From NCBI RefSeq assembly GCF_037026685.1, contig NZ_JBANET010000012.1:62001-126000 (forward strand): a stretch of 64,000 nucleotides of DNA, given 5' to 3'. This stretch comes from Orrella sp037026685 (GTDB taxonomy: Bacteria > Pseudomonadota > Gammaproteobacteria > Burkholderiales > Burkholderiaceae_B). The notes beneath the pieces are model-generated. The model searched no databases. It saw only the letters and a list, made by a program, of their open reading frames with translations, and had not been told where the DNA came from. The position numbers and the translations under genes are program-made. Position 1 is the first letter of the stretch; the number at the start of each line of letters is the position of its first letter. This document shows positions 25,301-31,433 of the stretch, piece after piece.

Positions 25301-26527
25301 CTGGACGAGCCGGGCAATCCCATCGCCGCCAACAACCGGCGCATCGCGGCGGCGCTGCGCGATGGCGGCCTGCCGGCCGAACAGGCCGAGGCGGCGGCCC
25401 GTTCGCGCATCTTCGGCAACGCGCCGGGCGAGTACGGCACCGGCGTGCCGGACCTGGCGCGGCGCTCGACCGAGTGGGAAGACGACGCGGCGCTGGCGCG
25501 GCAGTTCCTGTCCAGCAGCCGCCATGCCTATGGCAGCGACGGCTGGGGCCAGAGCCCCGCGCAGGCCAACCTGCTCGCCGAGCAGTTGCGCGGCGCGCAG
25601 GCCGCCGTCATGTCGCGCTCTTCGAACCTGCATGGCGTGCTGTCCACCGACCATCCCTTCGAGTTCCTGGGCGGGCTGTCGGCGGCCATCCGGCACCTGG
25701 ACGGCAAGGCGCCGCAACTGCTGATCTCGGACCTGCGCGGCGGGCCGCCCCGGACCACGGGGCTGGCGCGCTTCCTGGCCGACGAGCTGCGCGTGCGTTA
25801 CCTGAACCCGCAGTGGATTGCAGCGATGCAGCAGGAGGGCTACGCCGGCACGCTGCAAGTGCTCAACGCCACCAACAACCTGTTCGGCTGGCAGGCGGTG
25901 GATGCCGATACCGTGCGCGCCGACCAGTGGCAGGCCATGTTCGATACCTATGTCGCCGATACCCGCGGGCTGGGCACGGGCGAGTGGTTCGAACGGCACA
26001 ACCCCACCGCGCAGGCCCAGGTGATCGAACGCATGGCCGAGGCCATCCGCAAGGGCTATTGGGATGCGCCCGAGCAGACCCGGCAGGCGCTGGCCCGACG
26101 CTGGCAGGAACTGGCCGGGCAGCACGGCGTGGATACCGGGGCGCCGGCCACGCGCCGCGCCATCGCCCAGATGGCGCCAGGCTACGGGCTGCAGGCCGTC
26201 GAGCCGCCGGCCGAGGCCGCTGCGGCCGCTGCTTCCGCCACAACCGAAGCCGGAACCGCAACCGAGACCGAAGCTGACGCCGAGGCCAACGCCGGCGCCC
26301 AAGCGCCCCAGGACGTCGCAGCCGCTGCCGACCAACCCCTGCAGGACGTGCAGGGCCAGGTGCTGGCGCGCGTGCAGCAAGACGCGGCGCCGCACGACAG
26401 CCGCCAGGCCTGGGTGCTGGCGTTCATGCTGATGCTGGTGGCGGCCGGCGGCCTGTGGCAGGCGGCGGGCCCGGGACGCGCCGGCCGGTGCGGCGCAACG
26501 ATTCCTTCTTCCCGAAGCATGCCATGA
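22391..26527 (+). CDS. CobN/magnesium-chelatase-H-like protein, exported and membrane-anchored
   Basis: 1378 aa with the CobN-Mg_chel domain: LVHLGTHGTQEWLPGKDRGLA, the NLFGWQAVD segment and the FLGGLSAAIRHLDGKAP segment are family landmarks. Cytosolic CobN inserts cobalt into hydrogenobyrinate diamide with CobS/CobT. This protein differs: residues 8-35 are a clear signal peptide (basic VRRAVRLAWR, hydrophobic CSLALSLWLLVGA, AWG cleavage site) and near residues 1335-1355 there is a single hydrophobic helix (WVLAFMLMLVAAGGLW) after a flexible Ala/Thr/Glu linker. The chelatase-like body would therefore be periplasmic and tethered to the inner membrane. No other cobalamin gene is present. Starts 1 base before the receptor's stop ends; its own stop overlaps the next ATG. 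Confidence 0.88.
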   Translation: MPGMFLMPVRRAVRLAWRCSLALSLWLLVGAPAWGVPVVQVLHNGFVSAEKFQRLQAYAEREGMQLRHLDVERASPDAWRQALRQAPLLVLDVPRPNDRAMVEQALRQGAAQQGLSVPPRLTVGGGRPAWQGLAPAHGAALAALYAAGGHGNFGRFFALAKAVQAGQAPAAGLLAPPERLPATGFYHPDAPRVLEDLPSYLAWHADRRSAGDAPGPAQAGGGQAGSGQAAEAAQPAGRVAFLIHQGVVADMLTREVDALIARSEAAGLLPAVFWFDAAAPGGLAQVLGKGRIDVLVNLTHMQDGAARSRDFLALDVPVIQTLRFREGEAADWPQAPSGVSARTAAVFLAGPEGWGISDPLVLSAATAGVSDLLPAQLDALMDKLQSLVALRRTAPADKKLALMFWNYPAGEKNLGASNLNIPRSIVSIQAALAAAGYAVGEPLDEAQVIAAGQRMLGALYGSVPLDALLAEGLAALYPLADYERWLAGLPAQRQAELRHGGAPARHRAVREIDGRRYFVVPRWQLGHLLVMPQMPRHADPHGHYHDTASAPDHLYMAAYLYLRQQHGAHALVHLGTHGTQEWLPGKDRGLAASDYPWLAVGSLPVFYPYIQDNVGEAIQARRRGRAVTLSHQTPPFAPAGLYDQLRDLHHLIHEYEQLDEGGVRERVAAQIRAAAVAAHLHDDLGWTAQQAEGDFPGFLQALHDQLHELARTAMPLGLHTYGQPASAEHRASTVMQQLGEPLQAALGLDEEAMLVPDPDALPRNPAYRAVRWLLDAGAGASDGDGDGDAQPLPAQVQALAGRARALDQHLRDTQENEALLAALAGRFVAPGPGGDPIRNPDVPSGRNLYAFEADKIPARAAYEAAQAAYAQLVQAFRAEHDGAWPRKLAFSLWASEAIRHLGVTEAQILHALGLRPVWDAGGRVSALEIIPAAELGRPRSDVVVQVTGVYRDQFDSFMRLLDEAMRRLAELDEPGNPIAANNRRIAAALRDGGLPAEQAEAAARSRIFGNAPGEYGTGVPDLARRSTEWEDDAALARQFLSSSRHAYGSDGWGQSPAQANLLAEQLRGAQAAVMSRSSNLHGVLSTDHPFEFLGGLSAAIRHLDGKAPQLLISDLRGGPPRTTGLARFLADELRVRYLNPQWIAAMQQEGYAGTLQVLNATNNLFGWQAVDADTVRADQWQAMFDTYVADTRGLGTGEWFERHNPTAQAQVIERMAEAIRKGYWDAPEQTRQALARRWQELAGQHGVDTGAPATRRAIAQMAPGYGLQAVEPPAEAAAAAASATTEAGTATETEADAEANAGAQAPQDVAAAADQPLQDVQGQVLARVQQDAAPHDSRQAWVLAFMLMLVAAGGLWQAAGPGRAGRCGATIPSSRSMP

Positions 26528-27024
26528 CCTTTTTTGCTGAAATCGAAACCCTGCTTTACGACGTCTCGCGCGTTTTCCTGGCGCCGGTGATGCTGCTGAT
26601 CGCTGCCGCGCTGGCCTATGCGCTGGCCATGCTGGGCGCCTTCCTGGTCGAGGCCTGGCAGCGCCGGCGCGGCCTGCGCACGCCGGCGCTGTCCGCCTAC
26701 GCGGCCGGAACGCCGGACGGGCCGCCGCCGGCCAGCGACGACCTGGAACTGTGGATCATGAAGCGGCTGGAATGGCTGCGCATCGTCTCGCGCACCGCGC
26801 CCATGCTCGGGCTGATCGCCACCATGATCCCCATGGGGCCGGCGCTGCTGGCCCTGGGCACCGGCGACGGCGCGGCGGTCGGGCGCAACATGGTGGCCGC
26901 CTTCTCGGCGGTGATCCTGGCGCTGCTGGCGGCCAGCATCTGCTTTTTCATCCTGACCATACGGCGGCGCTGGCTGCTGCAGGACCTGCGCCGCATCGAA
27001 CGCCAGCGCCAGGGAGCGGCCTGA
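26524..27024 (+). CDS. MotA/TolQ/ExbB-like proton-channel protein
   Basis: 166 aa with three hydrophobic segments (about residues 17-40, 93-117 and 122-148). The second and third carry the ExbB/TolQ signature SRTAPMLGLIATMIPMGPALLAL and VGRNMVAAFSAVILALLAASI. ExbB-type proteins form the pentameric proton channel that powers TonB. It is shorter than ordinary ExbB (about 240 aa), lacking much of the cytoplasmic part. It is translationally coupled at both ends (ATGA with the CobN-like gene; TGATG with DUF2149), implying fixed stoichiometry with them. Confidence 0.82.
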   Translation: MTFFAEIETLLYDVSRVFLAPVMLLIAAALAYALAMLGAFLVEAWQRRRGLRTPALSAYAAGTPDGPPPASDDLELWIMKRLEWLRIVSRTAPMLGLIATMIPMGPALLALGTGDGAAVGRNMVAAFSAVILALLAASICFFILTIRRRWLLQDLRRIERQRQGAA

Positions 27025-27332
27025 TGCGTTTCCTGGACGAGGACGAGGCCAACGACCCGATGCTCTCGGTGGTCAACCTGATCGACCTGTTCCTGGTCAT
27101 CATCGGCATGCTGATGGTGGCGATCGCCCAGAACCCCCTGAACCCCTATTCGCGGGACAAGGTGGTGGTGGTCGAGAACCCCGGCCAGGCGGACATGCGC
27201 ATCACCATCAAGGATGGGCAGGAGCTCACGCGCTACGAATCCAGCGGCGAGCTCGGCCAGGGGCAGGGCGCGCGGGCGGGCGTCACGTATCGCCTGGAGG
27301 ATGGGCGGATGATCTACGTTCCCGAGGATTGA
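27024..27332 (+). CDS. DUF2149 protein, ExbD-like
   Basis: 102 aa: a short acidic N-terminus, one membrane helix (about residues 16-36) and a periplasmic C-terminal domain of about 65 residues. The helix reads VVNLIDLFLVIIGMLMVA and places an Asp (residue 21) where ExbD and TolR have their essential proton-carrying Asp. This makes it the natural partner of the preceding ExbB-like channel. It has no TonB-like proline-rich arm, so how force reaches the receptor, or whether it acts on the CobN-like protein instead, is open. Confidence 0.75.
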   Translation: MRFLDEDEANDPMLSVVNLIDLFLVIIGMLMVAIAQNPLNPYSRDKVVVVENPGQADMRITIKDGQELTRYESSGELGQGQGARAGVTYRLEDGRMIYVPED

Positions 27333-27434
27333 CCGGCCTTGGCGCGGCGCGGCGCCGGCCGGCAGCGGGGAAGGCGCGCGGCTGCTGGTTTATGATCGCC
27401 GCACCGCCTTGTGACGCCTTTCAGTCCCGAACCC

Positions 27435-28232
27435 ATGAATTTCATCTTCCGCGGCGACGAGCTGCTCTTGCGCGAGGCCGACCTGGCCTTGCCCGACACC
27501 GCCGCCTGCCAGGCGCTGCAATCGGCGCCGGCCGCGTGGCAGGCCTTGTGGGCGGCCAATGCCCATCCCGAGCAGCGCGTCCTGCAGCTGGGCCGCGGCG
27601 CCGATCCGGCCATGCCCCAGGGCTATGCCTTTCGCAAGCTGCGCAGCTGTTTCGGCACGCACGACGAACGGTTCATGGGGCTGGCCAGCCGGGCCTTCCA
27701 GGTGGCCGAATGGGCACGCACGCACCGCTATTGCGGCGCCTGCGGCACGCCCACCGAGCGCCTGGCCCACGAGCTGTGCATGCGCTGCCCGGCCTGCGGG
27801 CTGCCGGCCTATCCGCGCGTCTCGCCGGCCATGATGGTGCTGATCAAGCGCGGCGACGAAATCTTGCTGGCGCGCCACGCCACCTATGCCTCGGCGCGCC
27901 ATACCGCGCTGGCCGGCTTCGTCGAGGCCGGCGAGAGCATCGAGGACGCCATCCATCGCGAGGTCCAGGAGGAAGTGGGGCTGCAGGTGCGCGACCTGCG
28001 TTATTTCCAGAGCCAGTCGTGGCCCTTTCCGCATTCGCTGATGATCGCCTTCACCGCCGAGTACGCCGGCGGCCAGGTGCGCGTGCAGCAAGACGAGATC
28101 GCCGAGGCCAACTGGCACGGCCCGGGCGCGCGCCTGCCGGTGATCCCGATGCCGCAGTCGGTGGCCGGCCGCCTGATCCGCGCCAACCTGCCGCCCGGGG
28201 CGGTGCTGGATCCGGCGTCCGAGACGCCGTAG
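27435..28232 (+). CDS. nudC: NAD(+) diphosphatase / mRNA deNADding hydrolase
   Basis: 265-aa Nudix hydrolase that cleaves NADH/NAD and removes NAD caps from RNA. Zinc ribbon: CGACGTPTERLAHELCMRCPACG. Nudix box: GFVEAGESIEDAIHREVQEEVG. The NudC-specific SQPWPFPxS motif is present as SQSWPFPHSLM. ATG at 27435 (MNFIFRGDELLL) is preferred to an in-frame upstream GTG. It is about 100 bases downstream of the Zur-type operon and probably separate from it. Confidence 0.93.
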   Translation: MNFIFRGDELLLREADLALPDTAACQALQSAPAAWQALWAANAHPEQRVLQLGRGADPAMPQGYAFRKLRSCFGTHDERFMGLASRAFQVAEWARTHRYCGACGTPTERLAHELCMRCPACGLPAYPRVSPAMMVLIKRGDEILLARHATYASARHTALAGFVEAGESIEDAIHREVQEEVGLQVRDLRYFQSQSWPFPHSLMIAFTAEYAGGQVRVQQDEIAEANWHGPGARLPVIPMPQSVAGRLIRANLPPGAVLDPASETP

Positions 28233-28260
28233 CGCGCGCCAAGGGCCTGGCGCCGCGGCC

Positions 28261-28818
28261 CTAGCCCCCGGGCAGCGCCGCATCGGCCAGCAGCCGATAG
28301 CGCGCGCCCGTGCCCGGCTCGCCCACGCTGCTGTAAAGCCCGATCGACTCGAAGCCGGCCGGCGGGCCGTCGCGCCAGGTTTCTATCATCTGCAGGCTTT
28401 GCGCATCGCAGCCGCCGGCGTCGCGCCGCAGCCGCGCCAGCGTGACGTGAGGGCGGAACTTGCGCGTCTCGACCGGCAGCTGCAGGCGGCGCAGCACGGT
28501 TTGCACGTGGGCCACCAGGGCGCGCAGCGCTTCGGGATAATCGTATTGGGCCACCTGCACCTGCGGCCGGGCGGCCGAAGGCCAAAGCGCCAGGTTGAGA
28601 AACGCCAGTTCGGGCAGCGGGGCGGCCAGCTCGGGCAGCGCGTGGGCCAGGGCATGGCCCTGGTCCGGCCGGACAGGGCCCAGGAAGGCCACCGTCAGGT
28701 GCAGGTCGTCGAAGGCCACCCGGCGCGCCGGGCGCGCGATGGGCAGGTCGGCCAGGCGCTCGCGCGTGCGGGCATCGGGCGCAAGGGCGATGAAACAGCG
28801 GTTCCAGGGACTCGGCAT
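28261..28818 (-). CDS. thpR: RNA 2',3'-cyclic 3'-phosphodiesterase (2'-5' RNA ligase family)
   Basis: 185-aa protein of the 2H phosphoesterase superfamily. Both HxTx motifs are present: HLTV at residues 40-43 and HVTL at residues 123-126, with the expected spacing of about 83 residues. Reaction: opening of 2',3'-cyclic phosphate RNA ends. Convergent with nudC, divergent from the haem-oxygenase gene. Confidence 0.93.
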   Translation of the reverse strand: MPSPWNRCFIALAPDARTRERLADLPIARPARRVAFDDLHLTVAFLGPVRPDQGHALAHALPELAAPLPELAFLNLALWPSAARPQVQVAQYDYPEALRALVAHVQTVLRRLQLPVETRKFRPHVTLARLRRDAGGCDAQSLQMIETWRDGPPAGFESIGLYSSVGEPGTGARYRLLADAALPGG

Positions 28819-28887
28819 GCCTTTACCTTAGCGCCTGCGGGGCCGGCACGCAAAGCGGCGCCGCAGGCCCGGGAAGGGGATAAAGTA

Positions 28888-28909
28888 ACGGATCGGTCCG
28901 CTCATCCGT
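28888..28909. promoter_or_regulatory. Inverted repeat upstream of the haem oxygenase
   Basis: ACGGAT-N10-ATCCGT, with a possible -10 element (ATATAG) right after it. Between the divergent thpR and haem-oxygenase starts; candidate operator, binder unknown. No clear Fur box is seen in this gap. Confidence 0.35.
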
Positions 28910-28975
28910 CATATAGGGAGTGAGCACCGCCGGGCCCGGCCCGGCGCGATTTCGACCGATATCCAAGGAGCCTGG

Positions 28976-29611
28976 ATGAGCAGTGCCATTTCCTCCGGCG
29001 CGCCCCGCACCGAGACGCCGCCGGCCCCCGCGGCCACGCGCGCGGCCGCCCTGAAGCAGGCCACCGCGGCGCTGCACGAAAAGGTGGACACGGCCATGAT
29101 GGCCGGCGAACCCATGTCCGGCCGCGAGCGTTATGCCCGCTTCGTCGCCGTGCAATACCGCTTTCATCAGCTGACCCGCCACTATTTCGGCGACCCGGTC
29201 CTGAACGGCTGGTTTCCCGGGCTGGCCGCGCGCGAGCGGCTGGCCGCCGTCGAGCAGGACTGCCGCGACCTGGGCCTGGACCCGGCGCAGCTGCAAGAGC
29301 CGCCGCTGCCCGCGCCCCAGGGGCCCGAGGCGCTGGCGCGCGCGGTCGGCTGGCTGTACGTGAACGAGGGCTCGAACCTGGGCGCGGCCTTCCTGTACAA
29401 GCGCGCGCTGCAGCTGGGGCTGGACGCGCAGTTCGGCGCCCGCCACCTTGCCCCGCATCCGGACGGGCGCATGCCGCATTGGCAGCAATTTGTCGCGCAA
29501 CTGAACGCCGCGCCGCTGGCCCCCGAACACGAGGCGCTGGCGATCGAGGGCGCGCGGCAGGCCTTCGAGCGGGTGATCGCGCTGGCACGGCCGCTGGCGC
29601 AGGCCGGCTGA
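28976..29611 (+). CDS. Biliverdin-producing haem oxygenase
   Basis: 211-aa haem oxygenase of the PigA/HemO/BphO type. The proximal haem ligand is His34 in ATAALHEKVD, and the distal helix has the conserved GWLYVNEGSNLGAAFLYKRA. It opens haem to biliverdin, CO and iron in the cytosol. A Pro/Ala-rich N-terminal leader of about 25 residues precedes the fold. Ribosome-binding site AAGGAG is well spaced. Standing directly before a complete hemophore system, it most likely releases iron from the imported haem. No bacteriophytochrome gene is nearby, which argues against a BphO role. Confidence 0.92.
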   Translation: MSSAISSGAPRTETPPAPAATRAAALKQATAALHEKVDTAMMAGEPMSGRERYARFVAVQYRFHQLTRHYFGDPVLNGWFPGLAARERLAAVEQDCRDLGLDPAQLQEPPLPAPQGPEALARAVGWLYVNEGSNLGAAFLYKRALQLGLDAQFGARHLAPHPDGRMPHWQQFVAQLNAAPLAPEHEALAIEGARQAFERVIALARPLAQAG

Positions 29612-29657
29612 AAGCGGCCGCGGGCGGGCAGACGCCCGTGCTATGCTTGCATTCATG

Positions 29658-29676
29658 AATGATTATCATAATCATT
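29658..29676. promoter_or_regulatory. Fur box
   Basis: AATGATTATCATAATCATT, a perfect 19-bp palindrome (9-1-9) and close to the ideal Fur site. It lies 18 bases before the sigma-factor reading frame, so iron-loaded Fur should silence the haem-signalling sigma factor. Confidence 0.92.
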
Positions 29677-29693
29677 AACATGATCTTGCAGCA

Positions 29694-30218
29694 TTGCCTG
29701 CGGGCCTGAGGGACGTGGCGCCATCTCCCGACATCGACCGTCTTTACGCCGAGTACGCCGAACGCCTGCGCCGCTTCCTGGTGCTCAAGACGGGCGACGA
29801 CGAGCTGGCCGCCGACCTCGTGCAGGACTGCTTCGCCCGCCTGATGGACCGGCGCGGGCAGGCCTGGCCCGACAACGTCCTGGCCTACCTGTACACCGTG
29901 GCCACGCACCTGCTGATCGACCATCGCCGCAACCACCACCAGGCCAGGACCGACTCCGTGCCGGTCGAAGGGCTGCTGGACGTGCTGGATCCCGCGGCCG
30001 GGCCCGATGCCGTGGCCGAGGCGCGCCAGCGCCTGCGGCGCGCCGAGCAGGCGCTGGCCGAATTGCCGCTGCGCACGCGCCAGATCTTCCAGCTGTGCCG
30101 CTACGAGGGCCGCAGCTACCAGCAGGCGGCCGATCACCTGGCCATCTCGACCAGCTCGGTGCAAAAGCACCTGGCCATGGCGCTGGAGTTCATCCGCGAG
30201 CGGGTGGAGGGGCGATGA
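29694..30218 (+). CDS. ECF sigma factor, FecI type (haem-uptake regulator)
   Basis: 174 aa. Region 2 (DIDRLYAEYAERLRRFLVLKTGDDELAADLVQDCFARLM) and region 4 (LAELPLRTRQIFQLCRYEGRSYQQAADHLAISTSSVQKHL) of FecI-like extracytoplasmic sigma factors. Followed by a FecR-type anti-sigma factor and a receptor with a signalling domain, i.e. a cell-surface signalling trio analogous to hurI-hurR-bhuR or hasI-hasS-hasR. The true start is uncertain: the frame opens with TTG at 29694, and a GTG at 29715 (MAPSPDIDRL) is also possible; neither has an ideal ribosome-binding site. Confidence 0.9.
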   Translation: MPAGLRDVAPSPDIDRLYAEYAERLRRFLVLKTGDDELAADLVQDCFARLMDRRGQAWPDNVLAYLYTVATHLLIDHRRNHHQARTDSVPVEGLLDVLDPAAGPDAVAEARQRLRRAEQALAELPLRTRQIFQLCRYEGRSYQQAADHLAISTSSVQKHLAMALEFIRERVEGR

Positions 30219-30293
30219 AGCCAGCACGCGCCACGCCGCCGTTTTTACCGTTTCCTTGCCGTGAAACGTCTTAGTTCACATGAAGAGCCCGTC

Positions 30294-31316
30294 ATGTCCG
30301 CGATGACTCCCCCCGTGCCGCCGGGCGTGCGAGCGGCCGCCAGCCAATGGGCCGTGCGCCTGGCGCAGGGGCCGCTCGATGCGCGCACCCGGCGCCGCCT
30401 GGATCGCTGGCTGGCGGCCGACCCGACGCATGGGCCGGCCCTGGCGGACGCCGAGATGGCCTGGGCCCTGGCGGGCGAGTTGCGCGAGCTTGCCTTGTTT
30501 GCCGCGCCCGTGCCGCGGGTGAGCCGCGGGCTGGCGGGGCGGCGGCTGGGCGCCTGGCTGGGCGCCGGATGGAGCGTCCGCCGCTTGGCGCCCGCGCTGG
30601 CCGGCTGCCTGCTGGCGCTGATGCTGGGCGGGGCGTTCCTGCTGGGCGGCGATGGCTGGCGGGCGCTGGGGGCGGACTATCGCACCGCGGCCGGCGAGAT
30701 CCGGCCCCTGCGGCTGGCCGACGGCAGCCAGGTCCTGCTGGGCAGCGACAGCGCGCTGGACCTGGACTATGGCCCCAAGGAGCGGCGGGTGCGGCTGCTG
30801 CGCGGCGAGGCGGTGTTCACACCGGCCCCGCGCCAGGGCGCCGAGCAGCGGCCGTTCGTGGTCGAGGCGGCGGCCGGCCAGACCACGGCGCTGGGCACGC
30901 GTTTCGTGGTCCAGCGTGAAAGCGCCGAACAGGCCTGGGTGGGGGTGCTGGCGCATCGCACCGAAGTGGCCATGCTCCAGGCCCCGCGCAGCGGCGAGCG
31001 GCGCCTGGCACTGGAGGCGGGCCAGGCGGCCCGCTACAGCCCCGAGTCGGGGGTGGTCGCCAGCCAGATGGACCCGCAGGCGCTGGCCGACTGGGCGCAA
31101 GGCTCGCTGGTGTTCGACCAGGCCCCGCTTGCGCGCGTGGTGCGGCGGCTGGACGATTTCTGGCCGGGCCGGCTGGTGCTGCTGGGACGGCGGGACGATG
31201 CCGCGCCGGTGACGGCCCTGGTCCACCTGGACAACCTGGAGCAGGCGCTGCGTGCCCTCTGTACCCAGTTCCGCCTCAAGCGCCTGTCCCTGCCGGGCAT
31301 GACACTGTTGTATTGA
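30294..31316 (+). CDS. FecR-family anti-sigma factor / signal transducer
   Basis: 340 aa. N-terminal cytosolic anti-sigma part (AASQWAVRLAQGPLDARTRRRLDRWLAADPTHGPALADAEMAW is the typical DUF4880/FecR_N pattern, WL...P.H..A), a membrane helix around residues 98-118 (LAPALAGCLLALMLGGAFLLG), then the periplasmic FecR domain (DYRTAAGEIRPLRLADGSQVLL ... LRGEAVFTPAPRQ). It should pass the occupied-receptor signal to the sigma factor. The ATG at 30294 is preferred over a GTG 11 codons upstream because of spacing to AAGAG and the family N-terminus. Confidence 0.92.
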   Translation: MSAMTPPVPPGVRAAASQWAVRLAQGPLDARTRRRLDRWLAADPTHGPALADAEMAWALAGELRELALFAAPVPRVSRGLAGRRLGAWLGAGWSVRRLAPALAGCLLALMLGGAFLLGGDGWRALGADYRTAAGEIRPLRLADGSQVLLGSDSALDLDYGPKERRVRLLRGEAVFTPAPRQGAEQRPFVVEAAAGQTTALGTRFVVQRESAEQAWVGVLAHRTEVAMLQAPRSGERRLALEAGQAARYSPESGVVASQMDPQALADWAQGSLVFDQAPLARVVRRLDDFWPGRLVLLGRRDDAAPVTALVHLDNLEQALRALCTQFRLKRLSLPGMTLLY

Positions 31317-31393
31317 ACGGGGCGCGCAGCCCGGGACTGGCTGGATTGACCGCCGGCGGTTTTTTTACTCGATTCCTTTCCCCGTCCGTCATT

Positions 31394-31412
31394 GGTAATG
31401 ATGCTCGTTCGC
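31394..31412. promoter_or_regulatory. Possible second Fur site before the hemophore receptor
   Basis: GGTAATGATGCTCGTTCGC agrees with the 19-base Fur consensus GATAATGATAATCATTATC at 13 of 19 positions. It is 22 bases upstream of the receptor ATG and could give direct iron control in addition to control through the sigma factor. Confidence 0.4.
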
Positions 31413-31433
31413 ATCTGTATTGCCGAGACGGAA

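Noticed and set aside
22391..26527. Cobalamin-biosynthesis cobN with a B12 riboswitch
   Set aside because: No other cob/cbi gene is nearby, no riboswitch-like leader is visible, the operon is headed by a Zur box and the protein carries an export signal.
31349..31366. Terminator ACCGCCGGCGGT followed by seven T between the anti-sigma and receptor genes
   Set aside because: The palindrome has no room for a loop, leaving only a 4-bp stem; too weak to claim, although the T run is notable.
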